This document shows, piece after piece, positions 24,208 through 34,689 of a DNA stretch of 64,000 nt. Positions within the stretch are counted from its first letter, which is position 1; each line of letters begins with the position of its first letter. The notes under the pieces are model-generated. The model did no database searches and was not told the DNA's origin. It worked only from the letters and a program-made list of their open reading frames with translations. Position numbers and translations under genes: made by a program. Source of the stretch: Blumeriella jaapii (lineage: Eukaryota; Ascomycota; Leotiomycetes; Helotiales; Drepanopezizaceae). The stretch spans positions 1,240,001 through 1,304,000 of the forward strand of contig VWND01000002.1 in assembly GCA_009599575.1 (NCBI GenBank), read 5' to 3'.

Positions 24208-25276
24208 TCAGTCTTTCTCTGCGATCGCTTGGAGTCTCTCATCAATCTCCTCTTCTGTCAGAGCTCTAAATCCCGGGTCGGTACCCTCTTTTCCACCCTT
24301 ACTGGGACCGCCCACAATACCGACCTCCAATTCCCCCTTCTTGAAATCAACGCTGAGGACAGTGCTCAAGGTTGTAATCGCAAGCTCCACGACATCCTCC
24401 CAACTGCCATCTGCATGATCCTTGTTCTTAAGCTTTTTCTCCAGATGATTGAACGCCTCTTGCTGCTTGGGACCTGATGCTGTTCCCTTGTAGCCTGTGT
24501 AGTAACCTGCCGGGTCGCACTTGAAGAGTTGAGGCCCATATTCGGAATCCAACGAAATCAATGTGATAGCAACGCCATACGGACGCATGTAAGCCTATGT
24601 TCCTGTCAGTCAAAGCACCCGATAGACTGTTGAGTGGACCGAGGGAGTCTGCTTACTCTTTGAGTGTAGACCTGACTGATGTTGGCAATCCGCTTGGCTA
24701 GAGCATCGCAGGGCATCTCGTATCCGTACTTGTATCTGAACTCAGCAGCTTCGCCAATGGCTCTTTGAACAAAGGCTCTGGCGTCGGCGATGGATCCGGT
24801 CATTACACACCCCACAGACGGTGATAGTTGAAAGATATGAGAGACAGATGATGGGTCGATGAGCTTGTCCTAACGGAACCGGAACGTCAAACCTGACCCC
24901 GAACTAGACGTAAACCTCGAATACTCACAGGAACCTTCTTCTGTGATAAGACAACAGCACAATCCTTTCCTCTTACACCAACCGACATGATGTTCGCGGC
25001 TGTAATAGCTTTGAAGGCATATTCTGCCCGCACAATCTCGTCAGCATGGCTTTTCTAAGGCAAGGCTGGGTAGAGGTGCAGAAGAAGACAAATGGAGGCT
25101 GAAGCTGTTTGTATGCCCATGCTCGAGAGTATCTGCGTACCAACTTGGTACAATCTTCCCTGGTCGGAGAAGATAGTAATATGTCTGTCGTATCCTGCAC
25201 TGCCTGTTCAGAACCTGAGTTAGTTGTGATTCTTCGGTACAACGGCCGGAGCTCTGGGTGTAAACATACCCGACAT
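24208..25276 (-). CDS. SCL1: 20S proteasome subunit alpha-1 (Scl1/PSMA6)
   Basis: Five exons: 25270-25276 (7 nt, MSG), 25141-25194, 24929-25023, 24657-24869 and 24208-24594, total 251 aa, essentially the length of yeast Scl1. The protein opens [20 protein letters not shown] and [21 protein letters not shown], the alpha-subunit N-terminal signature; [19 protein letters not shown] and [15 protein letters not shown] follow, typical of the alpha1 type. It ends in an acidic [15 protein letters not shown]. Alpha1 forms part of the outer gate ring of the 20S core and is non-catalytic. The 7-nt first exon is required to supply the Met, and all junction phases agree. Divergent from the WKF gene. Confidence 0.96.
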
Positions 25277-25580
25277 TTTGATTGATCGCAGATGCTGAAA
25301 TCTGGATTATGTTTGGAGACCTTAACCGGTACTCAGTCAGATCGCATGAAGACGTAGATGTCTTGCGAATACGTAGGGGTTCTCGTTGATGGGATGAGGT
25401 TGGTGATGAAACGCTGCAATAAACAGCTGGAGCTTTGGAGCGCGAGGCAGACAGGAGCTTCGCGTTAATCACGTGTTATCTCATGGGGGCGCTAAGATAA
25501 GGTAACAGCAGAGAAATTTGTTTGTATGTTTTGTTCAAAAGATATAACGATAGGTGTTACCACTTCCTACAGTGGACTCA
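25277..25580. promoter_or_regulatory. Shared divergent promoter SCL1 / WKF-domain gene
   Basis: 304 bp between ATGs. Contains ATCACGTGTTATC (about 25468-25480) with an E-box CACGTG core. No classical proteasome-box match was recognised. Confidence 0.35.
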
Positions 25581-26894
25581 ATGATGCCATCCGCCACGAT
25601 TCCCAATGCTTCCACTCACGTTCCGGCTTGGAGAAGATTGGGTCTTAAGCTGAAGTCGGCCCAAGACTCCCCAGCGGTTGGAGCTGCCCAAGGAGAAACC
25701 TCGAAGAGGAAGAGACTAGCCACTGACGACAACACACCCCTCAAGAGAGCGAAAAACAATACTACATTCACTGCAGATTCTTCTGAGGACCCTATCACTC
25801 CTCAACTTGCGCGGAAAAAGTCGGTCACCTTCACCTCTGACTGCAAGACGGAGGACGGAGACAGCATCAAGCAATTATTCAACTCTTGGAAATCGGATCA
25901 ACAAGCGCAAGGTCTTACTTTCGAGTTCGGCAAATCCAATCCTGCCTTTCAAACACCTGAGCCCCCGCAAGTCGAGGAACACGTCGATACAAACCTTGAC
26001 GAGAAGGCACGCAAAGTCAAACGAGTCAAGAAGCGAACAGAGGATAAGTCTAGCAAGGTGAAGCAAAAGAAAACGTCCAAGATTGTCAAACCTTTGACGC
26101 CTTCAAGCCGACCGTTTCTACAATACCTTAGGCAGTACTGCGAAAGTCGGAACAACTGGAAGTTCAACAAAAACCACCAGAACCATCTCCTCAAGCACGC
26201 ATTCAACCTCGAAGTCATACCTTCAGACCACGTCCACTTCCTCTATGAATACGTCAAAGGCCTGCAAGGAGGAGTTAGGACAAGGCTTCGAGATACAGCC
26301 ATCGAGATAAAAATCAAGGATCAGGAAGCAGGCGCAGCTGGCTTCCCCGACAACATGGGGCTCCCAGAGAAACGGCAAAGAGAGTACGAGGTAGCAATGC
26401 AGGAATACGTTGCTACAATGACCGAAGTACATGGGCCGGAAGAATTGGGATATGAAGAGGGAATTCTGCTGGGACTTTCAGATGAGGGCATGAAGGAGAG
26501 GTTTGCGAAGAGAATAAGGACGGAGAAGATACTTGCCACTTTGGCTTCAACTCCATGTTTGAACGCGGGCACTCCATCAAAGACATCGGCAAAGGCGAAT
26601 GGGAATGGAAGCGGGAACGGGAACGGGCAGAAGGAAGTTCACACAGCGGATGCGCTACCACAGAAAGTTGCTCGGAAAAGGAAGCAGAGGACTGTCGGCA
26701 CAGTGGAATCGGATTCCAGTAGCAGCAGCAGCAGTAGCGACTCCGATTCCGATTCCGACGAAAGTTCGGATGATTCCACTGCGCAGAACGACCAAGAAGA
26801 TTCTTCGTCCAGTTCATCCAGCTCATCGTCTTCGTCCGGATCAGGCGAAGAGAATAGCGAGTCCGAATCTGAAGATAGCAGTGACAGCGACTAG
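25581..26894 (+). CDS. WKF-domain nucleolar protein (C7orf50-like)
   Basis: Single exon, 437 aa from ATG 25581 (MMPSATIPNAS); upstream in-frame codons are GTG, not ATG. It begins with the family's VPAWRRLGLKLK. The WKF domain follows at about residues 175-240: FLQYLRQYCESRNNWKFNKN, HLLKHAFNLEVIPSDHVHFL and YEYVKGLQGGVRTRLRD. Flanks are Lys-rich (KVKRVKKRTEDKSSKVKQKK), resembling nucleolar localisation signals. The C-terminus is a low-complexity Ser/Asp/Glu tail. The function of the family is poorly known; nucleolar or pre-ribosomal association is inferred from relatives and charge pattern. Confidence 0.85.
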   Translation: MMPSATIPNASTHVPAWRRLGLKLKSAQDSPAVGAAQGETSKRKRLATDDNTPLKRAKNNTTFTADSSEDPITPQLARKKSVTFTSDCKTEDGDSIKQLFNSWKSDQQAQGLTFEFGKSNPAFQTPEPPQVEEHVDTNLDEKARKVKRVKKRTEDKSSKVKQKKTSKIVKPLTPSSRPFLQYLRQYCESRNNWKFNKNHQNHLLKHAFNLEVIPSDHVHFLYEYVKGLQGGVRTRLRDTAIEIKIKDQEAGAAGFPDNMGLPEKRQREYEVAMQEYVATMTEVHGPEELGYEEGILLGLSDEGMKERFAKRIRTEKILATLASTPCLNAGTPSKTSAKANGNGSGNGNGQKEVHTADALPQKVARKRKQRTVGTVESDSSSSSSSSDSDSDSDESSDDSTAQNDQEDSSSSSSSSSSSSGSGEENSESESEDSSDSD

Positions 26895-27568
26895 CTAGCT
26901 AGACAAGACCGGGTCTAAGCTGGTCAGACACATTCAAGGAGCCCTAAGTTGGGAATCTTTTGTGTGGGCAATCATGCAAAGTTCTCGCAACTATGGACTT
27001 CGTACCGGTGGACTCGGCTTGATTGTCACAGTGAGGGTAAATTACTCCTACGAATCGAAGATGATCCACACTCCGTTTCACCGTTTCGTAGACCAAAGGA
27101 GATCAAATACGAGTCTAAAGGCTTCACAATCTCCTTGAACTTGATCAAGCCATAGTGACAACCAAGATCGATATCTCGAAACCCATGTACCTATCAGAAG
27201 TTCGAAAATGTGCCTCGTGAACTCGTACATCTACCTAATGCAGCTCTACGAACTGACGTAATTCGAAACCAACTATTTCATCACACTCTCATGCGAGAAA
27301 TTCACATTCCCATCCCAAATTCAATATTCGCTAACTAAAGTAGTGTGTATGCCTGCCTACCTAAAATACTGATCCCGTTGCAGCTAACACACCGGCTTTC
27401 TGGCCGCGGTGTGCGCCTGGCAGTCATAAGCCGCCACATAAAATACCTTAGGCAGCTGGGTTCGACCCCTCCTTACGAAACACAAAATCCCCGGCTTCCC
27501 CAAACTCTCCCCGGGCGCACATTAAATAGGCACCTTGGGCCAGACGGGGAGGGAACAGGTCAGCTATC
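26895..27568. other. Intergenic region upstream of the tetraspan gene
   Basis: About 670 bp; contains an imperfect stem CACACCGGC...GCGGTGTG (about 27389-27414). No gene supported. Confidence 0.4.
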
Positions 27569-28258
27569 ATGTCGAGAACAATCGTATACTATTCGGCCCT
27601 GGTTGCCTTTATTGCGGGTAGGTCGTGTTCGACATAATTCACAGTGTATCATCTCTGACCGCTTCATGTAGCAACCGCAATGACGATCGCAGCGAACTTC
27701 ATACCGGATTGGATTACCTGGACGGTCGATTCTCCTTCGGGTGAGCAATACACCAAAGAGGTTGGCTTGCACCGAAGCTGTTCCTCGACGACGAACACCT
27801 GTGTACCATTTCCGCAGAAGGAAGATTGTAGTGGCAGCGATAGATACTTCTGCTCCATGTGGCGATCTGTGGGCTTTTTGATGTCTGCTGCGGCTCTCTT
27901 GGAACTGGGTACACTTGTCGCATTCATACTGGTGCTTGCAGGAGGCAAGCAAAAGAGGGAGAGGGGATGGAAAATTTTGAGCTTCATGTTGGTGCTAGTG
28001 GGTGTTGCCCAGTGCGCTTCTATGGCCATTGTCGTAAGTGACACTTGTCAAACTTTCTGAGCTTTGCTGATGATTCAGGCCTATCTATTTGACAAGGACG
28101 ATCGATTCTTTGTGGGCTGGAAGCTTGACAAGTCTTTCATTCTTTGCACGGCCAGCTGGAGCATTGCGATGATCAGCGCTGGGGCGATCTCGATAGCAGC
28201 ATTTGCATTTCCCCCAGAAGGGGGTTACGAGCTTATTCCAGATCAACGGTATGCTTAG
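27569..28258 (+). CDS. Claudin-like four-helix membrane protein
   Basis: Three exons: 27569-27617, 27672-28033 and 28079-28258, 196 aa. Start MSRTIVYYSALVAFIAATAM leads into helix 1. A cysteine-rich outer loop follows (LHRSCSSTTNTCVPF, EDCSGSDRYFCSMWRSVGF), then helix 2 (LMSAAALLELGTLVAFILVL), helix 3 (ILSFMLVLVGVAQCASMAIV) and helix 4 (ASWSIAMISAGAISIAAFAF). The Cys/Trp pattern in a first extracellular loop between four helices resembles the PMP22/claudin superfamily, and close relatives occur across filamentous ascomycetes, where some are misnamed as splicing factors. No function is known; plasma-membrane location is inferred. Intron donors are GTAGGT and GTAAGT. Confidence 0.82.
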
Positions 28259-28981
28259 GAAAAGAAGTATGTAAACGGACTTCATGATGTGTCACAGGCA
28301 CAGGCACAGGCGTTGGAGGGATAAATGATTTCGTTCTCGAGCGGCTGCTATCTCCTGAGTGCATTTTCAACAGCATGATAGTTGCATTGAGGCGGCTACC
28401 GGGTGGAGCATCAAGTGGCCGATATTACCAGTTGCGTAACTCAGCCAAACGAACACTTTTGCTGCAAAGTCGATATAATCTGTTTATGCAAACTTGCAGA
28501 TAAATCATATTCGGTTTCGTCGCGGAGGTTTGGATGATGTGCTTTGAGTCAAGTGCTGAGCAAAAAAACGACTTACCTAGAGGTCCCTATAGGTAGGTCA
28601 CTTGCTTCTCCACCCGACAGGACAGCCGTGTAGAGAGTTTGTTTGCGCATTATTGTCTTTGTGTTTTGTGTACAACATTGAAGGGGATAATTCTCTAGTT
28701 GAAAGACTACTCCCAAACAACCGATCAGTTGAAGCTTCGCCCGTCACAGCTTTACCCGCCTCGAATGTACTTACTGTACCACTGCAAGCAGACCCAAAGT
28801 CACAATCTCGTAACACTACCTTCACCCTAACTTTACTTGATTGTAGTTTTTGCCCACTTATCCTTATATTTTCGCACAAATGACTCGATCACCTACAGCC
28901 CCCACTCCGCTTCCAGACAGCTGAAATTTACTAGTTGGGATCTGTAATAGTGTACAGGATGCGGGAGAAAACTATTGACAA
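28259..28981. other. Intergenic region upstream of tRNA-Leu
   Basis: About 720 bp without a recognisable gene; ORF pairs on opposite strands near 28600-28880 are mutual shadows. Confidence 0.5.
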
Positions 28982-29064
28982 TGCTCAGTTGGCCGAGTGG
29001 TCTAAGGCGATGGTTTTAAGCACCATTTACGAAAGTAGCGTGCGTTCGAACCGCACACTGAGCA
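28982..29064 (+). tRNA. tRNA-Leu (anticodon UAA), no intron
   Basis: 83 nt. Acceptor stem TGCTCAG pairs perfectly with CTGAGCA. The A-box region is TTGGCCGAGTGGTCTAAGGC. The anticodon stem-loop is ATGGT-TTTAAGC-ACCAT, anticodon TAA. A long variable arm closed by TAC/GTA is typical of class II Leu tRNA, and the T arm is GTGCG-TTCGAAC-CGCAC. A T-run just downstream (about 29069-29073) fits a Pol III terminator. Decodes UUA. Confidence 0.95.
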
Positions 29065-29664
29065 AATTAATTTTTGTAGCCGTCATCTATTTTTGTTTTT
29101 TAAAACTGAGGCGATGCGAGTGAATTTTTATTTTTACACATCGTTGCAATCTTCGAAGGGCGGGTAGAATAATTAGACAGCCACCCACTGAAAAGGTCGG
29201 TGTTCAGAGGTAGGATTAGCTTGTGGCCTGTTTTTGCTCTTCAGCGACGCCCTGCTCCACTACGATAGATAAGTACGTCATTACTAGAAGAGCAAGAAGA
29301 GCGTATCAACTTGAACTCACTTACTGACCTTGTAATTCCTGTGTCTCTTGGAGGCGGTAAATTGGAGTTTTGCTGGGAAAGAGTCTGTCTTCTTGTTGTT
29401 AAAATCCATTGAGAAATCATTTTGTGAAGTAATTGTTGACTTTGATAAATCTACGACCACAAGGTAGGACGTAGAAATTCGCACAGCATCTAATATAGCT
29501 ATTGAAATCTACTCGCTAATGAATTTTCAAACGTTGTTCGGCGCTTAGTGAACTTCAAGTGCGGAGTTAATGAAGCACAAGCGCAGCCAGCCAGTCTTAT
29601 CGCGGAGGGGTAGCCTTTACTCGAAAACCTCGCATGTTCTTGGTTTCGTAACAACTTTCCGATT
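29065..29664. other. Intergenic region, AT-rich
   Basis: 600 bp between the tRNA gene and the dioxygenase gene; AT-rich directly after the tRNA terminator. No gene or repeat recognised. Confidence 0.5.
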
Positions 29665-30647
29665 ATGGCACCTTTACAAACTTCTCCGGAACCTTCAGTG
29701 GCTGCCCAAGGCCTTACAAAAGATCAAATAGCAACCTTTGAACGGGATGGCTACCTCATCATTCAAGATGCCTTGTCAACGTCAAAGGTTTCCGAACTTA
29801 TAGCAGAAACTCATTCTCTCCTCAAGAACTTCTCTCTATCTGATCACCCAATGACTAAATTCTCCACTGGGGAGAAGAGCGACCACGTAGGAGACGATTA
29901 CTTCCTTTCAAGTGGTGACAAAATCCGGTTTTTCTTTGAAGAAGGTCAGAATTCCGTATTCTTCAAAAGAAAGTTAGGTACTAAACCAATCCAGATGCAT
30001 TTGACAAGCAAGGCAATCTGAACAAACCGAAAGAGAAAGCCATAAATAAAATCGGACATTACCTCCACGCTCTCTCCCCGCCGTTTGCGACCCTCCTCTC
30101 GCCATCGTCAGCAAACTCACCATCCCTCATCGCTCGTTCACTTGGCTTTCGCAAACCACAATGCTTGCAAAGCATGATCATCTGCAAGCAGCCCGAAATT
30201 GGAGGGGCGGTTCCCCCGCATCAGGACTCCACGTTCCTGTATACAGATCCACCGAGTGCTGTCGGATTCTGGTATGCACTTGAGGATGCGACAGTCGAAA
30301 ATGGATGCTTGAGCTTCTTGCCCGGGAGTCATAAGAGTGCGGAGATTGGGCAGAGGTTCGTGAGGAAGAAGGATGGGACAGGCACGGAGTTTATCGAGAA
30401 TAATGGCATGCGGTTTCCAGTGGGCTCGGAGTACGGGACGGAGAAAACAAATGGAGATTATGTGATGGGAGAGGTTAAAGCCGGGAGTCTGGTGCTGATT
30501 CATGGGAATTTGTTGCATAAGAGTGAGAAGAACATTAGTCAAAAGGGAAGGATCATCTACACATTTCATGTTATTGAGGGCGAGGGGTCATTGTACGATG
30601 AGAGGAACTGGCTTCAGCCGCCAAAGGAAGGATTCACAAAGTTGTAG
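29665..30647 (+). CDS. Phytanoyl-CoA dioxygenase family (PhyH-like, Fe(II)/2-oxoglutarate)
   Basis: Two exons, 29665-29944 and 29995-30647, 310 aa. N-terminus has LTKDQIATFERDGYLIIQDA, the usual PhyH start. The iron ligands are visible in PPHQDSTFLY (HxD) and in LIHGNLLHKS (distal His), with the 2-oxoglutarate Arg likely in KGRIIYTFHV. FLPGSHKSAEIGQRFVR is typical of PHYHD1-type enzymes. Human PHYHD1 is the closest animal type in layout; its physiological substrate is unknown, so no substrate is assigned here. The intron (29945-29994, GTCAGA...CAG) is phase 1. Convergent with HRP1, 186 bp apart. Confidence 0.9.
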
Positions 30648-30833
30648 ACAGCGTGAATGAAGCACTGTGGTAAAGCATTCATTGACTCTGATTACTTGGC
30701 CGTGAACCACCCAACCATGTATTGCATCCTAAGGTATTGCAAAAAAAAGATAGTCAGGCCACGACTTTTGAGACCAGATCCCACCTTCAATCCTACTACA
30801 CCCAAACGCAAATGAAGATCGGCTTAGAGACAA

Positions 30834-33806
30834 TCAACCGCGAGCATAAGGATGGAAGCCTCTGTTGCCGGCTCTTCCACCGCCCCGATAGTTCGCCCCT
30901 GGCTTACCAGCATTCTTTGGTCCAGTTGGTGCGTTGGCAGGAGGAGCACTGGCTGGTCCAGATTGAGGCGGAACTGAGCCCCTATTGCTTCCACCACGAG
31001 CACCTCCTTGGAAACCTCCACGGGCACCACCTCCGCTGGGAACAGTTGGCTGGGGAACATCATCGTACATGCCCTCCCAAGAAGTCGGTCCACCACCATA
31101 ACTACCCTGCTGACCCTGACCTTGACCATAACCACCCTGGTTTCGTCGCATCTGCTGTTGCTCATACTTCTGCTGCTCAAACATCTGTTGCTCGTAAGCA
31201 TTGTATCCTGGGGTACCAATGCGTCCACCTGGGTTGCTTCCACCACCTGCAGCATAGTTACTTCCTCCCCCCATCCCACTGCCTCCTCCCATGGCACCGC
31301 CAGCTCCACCACCCATACCCATCTGCATCTGTTGCATCTGTTGCATTTGTTGCATCATAGCTGGGTTGATGCCTTGCATGCCATTCATAGCAGCGCCGGG
31401 GCTCTGGGGGCTCTGACTGCGGTTTCCTCCTGCTTGTTGCATCTGAGCCTGCATAGCTTGCATTTGTTGCATCTGCATCATCATAGCTGGATTCATACCA
31501 CCTGGCATGGCTGGCATTCCTCGTCCACCGCCCATGGCCATTTGCTGTTGCATCATGGCGAAGTATTGTTGCATTCGTTGCCAGTACTGTGCCATCAACT
31601 GAGGGGTCATACCGGGAGCCATCTGGTTACCACCACCGCCTTGTTGGACTTGGTTGTTTGCGTTCTGACTCTCATCGCTACCTCCTTTGCGGAAACGACC
31701 TCCTCCACGGCCACCACGAGCCTCTTCCTCTTCTCTCATGTTGCCGCGGGGTTGGGCTTTCTTGACTTCGATTGGCTTGCCATGGATCTCGAGTGGCCCA
31801 TCGAGACAGGCATCGACAGCTGCTTCGCTATCGAATGTGACGAATCCAAAGCCTCGTGGTCTGCCCGTGTCCTTGTCCATCATGAGGGTAGCATCAACGA
31901 CTCGACCGAATTGCATAAAGTACTCTTTGAAGTCTTGCTCTGTGGCCTCCTGGCTGACACCACCAACGAAGATCTTGCTAGTACGCTCTTGCTCATCTCG
32001 GGGAATTGCCCTCTTGGGGTCGATCTTGCAACGAATATGTAAGCTGATATTTCGGGAAGAAATAAGACTCTTAGAAGAAAGCAAATGAAACCATTCAGTA
32101 TCTTACGATTTTGCCATCGAGGTAGTGTTCCTTCACCATCACAATGTTGACAGTACGAGCATCCTTGAATGTGAGGAAGCCAAAGCCACGAGATCTGCCC
32201 GAAGCACCATCTCTCATGACAGTGCACTCCAAAACTTCACCAAATTGAGAAAAATAGTCCTTGAGCGATTCTAGGAGGGGTGTATTAGAAACTTTACAGG
32301 GTAGTGACAATTTTCAGGTACTCACGATCGGTTGTCTCCCAGTTCAATCCACCGATGAACATCTTGCTGGAAAATCATGGCTAGTCAGTAAATGTAAACG
32401 TACGGAAATCGATGACAATGAAATGAGATGGGGATCCAGGTCGGATGGAGAAGATGGCAATCGATATGCCCTCTCGCAGATTTTGGTCTAGAACACAAGT
32501 AACGCTTAGCTAGAGCACGTCTGGCGACGTCAGTCTTTCTCGCGTTAGGCTTTCTGCGCCCAGGACGTAGAGATATGGTGGTTGATGTGTAGTTCATGCG
32601 ACACAACCAGATCGTAGATTGTACTGTCGTTTTGGCGGAGCAGGTATCCATTCCCCGCAGTACCTCACGCCCATCTTTCCAATGCGAGTCCACGCCATTG
32701 CAGGTCCGAGAAGTCATGCAATGAAGAACGACACTGCAAGATATCCAAGAACAATCGTTGTCTTTTGCTATCGTGATGCTAGGTACTGGCGTCGAGCGCT
32801 ATGCGCTGCCTTTCTAGCCTATCTGTGGCCTCCCCTGATGCTCTATGGAGATTATCTCGACAATAGGCTACGTAGTAGGCTTGAAATATGGCCGCTGTTG
32901 ACGTCGAATGCATGAGGCGAGATCAGTGTCCTTGCAATCCTCTCAAGATGCCAGTCTGGTCCCATCTGCAGATGCTCAGAGTCTCGTACATCTTTGCTGG
33001 TCTTCCGCATGCTCTTTTGGCTTTCACAAATTCCAACCAAGCCATCATCGAACCCACGCATGACTGGCAGTGGGCCGAAAGTCTTCCCCAATGTGGCGCT
33101 TGTAATATTGATAGCCATCCCTGTGCTACCAGCAATATTGACTCCCACCTAGTGCCAGCCTCTTCCAACTTCCACGCTCCGATTCCACCGGCCATGTTCC
33201 TGATTGCGGGTTTCAATGGTTCCGTATCCGCGATGTTGTGTAGCAATTGGGTCCGGATTTCGATTTTGCGCCCGTGTTTAATCGGAACATACGATTCGAT
33301 GAAGATAGCGACCACTGTAGATGAAAGCACGAGAAAGAAAACGAAATTATAGCTTACCCGTCTTCCTTGATGCCAGGTCCATGCGCCTCATGGCTAGCTG
33401 GAGCCTCGTAACCATTTCCGTTCCCACCCAGGTTGAAATCGATCTCATCATCCATGTCTTGATCTCCATTGCTATTGTACGTCTCTTCACCTCCTGCACC
33501 GTTTTGTTCTGTATTCTCTGATGCCTTCTCTGCTTGAATCTCCTCTTGGACTGGCTCAATCTTCGGTTCGACTACTGGAGCTGCTGGCTTTGGCGCACTC
33601 TCCTCTTCGGTGTACCTGATCTTTGGGTTAGTCTATGGGTGGAAAAAGCAGTATAAAACAGATAGCATATGTAGATAAGATTGAGGGAGCGGGAAGTCGA
33701 AATGAAACTTGTGATCTTCGCCGCCTGCGGCACTGGGCTAACGAAGCTGAGCGCATACGTACAGATCAGCGAAAAGATCCTCTTCGAAATTGTCGGGATC
33801 GGCCAT
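30834..33806 (-). CDS. HRP1: hnRNP-type RNA-binding protein Hrp1/Nab4
   Basis: Five exons: 33763-33806, 33358-33615, 32326-32366, 32107-32270 and 30834-32024, 565 aa. Start MADPDNFEEDLFADLYTEEE gives an acidic N-terminus. RRM1 begins KMFIGGLNWETTD in a 41-nt exon and has RGFGFLTF; RRM2 has KIFVGGVS and RGFGFVTF, separated by the conserved linker IDPKRAIPRDEQ. The C-terminal half is Met/Gln-rich (QQMQQMQQMQMGMGG) and ends in RGG-type repeats (GGGARGGFQGGARGGSNRG). Hrp1 is cleavage factor IB, binding UA-repeat efficiency elements for mRNA 3'-end formation and export. All splice phases agree. The second intron is 991 nt, several times longer than any other intron here. Confidence 0.95.
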
Positions 33807-34689
33807 ATTGAAGAGATGTCTTGTAAGGACTTGCTACGTATTAATTAAACGGCAGAGTGTTTTCAACTGTATGCTTGTCGCAGGTGAAGACCTATTTTAG
33901 GCACGAGAAACGTCAGGGTAAAGACGCAGTCTCCCGTGAAACCGAGAAAAGAATTCGTAAAAGAAAGGAAATGATAACAAAAAGAGCTTGGCCGCTCTTT
34001 GGAGGGAAGATTTTGTGGTGTCGATTAGAAGTGGTGGTATCGGCAAGGTGGAAGGGGAGGAGGGTTGAGCTTGGAGAGGAAGATCGATGAGGTATGCTTT
34101 ACGCTAGTCCTTTCACTAGCGCCAGAGACCCGAACTGAGGAAACGCGTCGCGGACTTTGACAAACTTCAGGAATGAAGCATTCACCCAGATTCTGCGGGT
34201 TCTGTAAAAATGTTTTCTTCTTCATCTAGTGGTAAGAAGCCAGTACAACAGGTCAGTTGAAAATTCCGACTCTCGGCACAAAGCTGATTTCAGTCGAAGG
34301 AAATGGTACAAGTTGGTCAGTTCGAGTCTCCCCCCCACTGAAATGCGCCGGAATGCCCAACACGCACTCTTTGCGCATCTTAGGGCTTGGGAAGCTTGCT
34401 AACGCGCTGTTTGTTTCTTACAGAGAGGCCCGAGTACGTCTTGGTCCCAATTTGAGAGGGGAGCGAGGAAAATTATGGACGACGAGAGAGCATCACACTG
34501 ACCACAAGACCCAGATCATCGTCTCCCTTTTGGCGTACCCGGACAGCAGAAGGACGCCGCGATCCCTCTCCAAAAAAGCAGGCGGCCCGGGATCCAAGTT
34601 TAGTCGTGGGAGCTTCGTATTCGCACGCCGATATGATGAGATTTGACAACTTGTACGCGTTCAGACCACACTTGCAGATATAGCTATTG
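33807..34689. other. Divergent intergenic region HRP1 / GYP1
   Basis: About 880 bp. It contains a stretch with B-box-like TTCGAGTC near 34321 and a 7-bp pairing TTTCAGT/ACTGAAA (34289-34295 with 34338-34344), which does not fold into a full tRNA. A C7 run lies at 34330-34336. No gene supported. Confidence 0.45.

Noticed and set aside
31008..32042. 344-codon plus-strand frame over HRP1
   Set aside because: Leu/His/Thr-rich antisense of the Met/Gln/Gly-rich HRP1 tail; no family resemblance.
32367..33357. Intronic C/D snoRNA in the long HRP1 intron
   Set aside because: A GATGATGG element resembles a C box, but no proper C/D pair with a terminal stem was found by eye.
34205..34345. Possible tRNA with B-box TTCGAGTC
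   Set aside because: The TTTCAGT/ACTGAAA pairing encloses only about 56 nt, with no D arm, anticodon stem or matching T stem.
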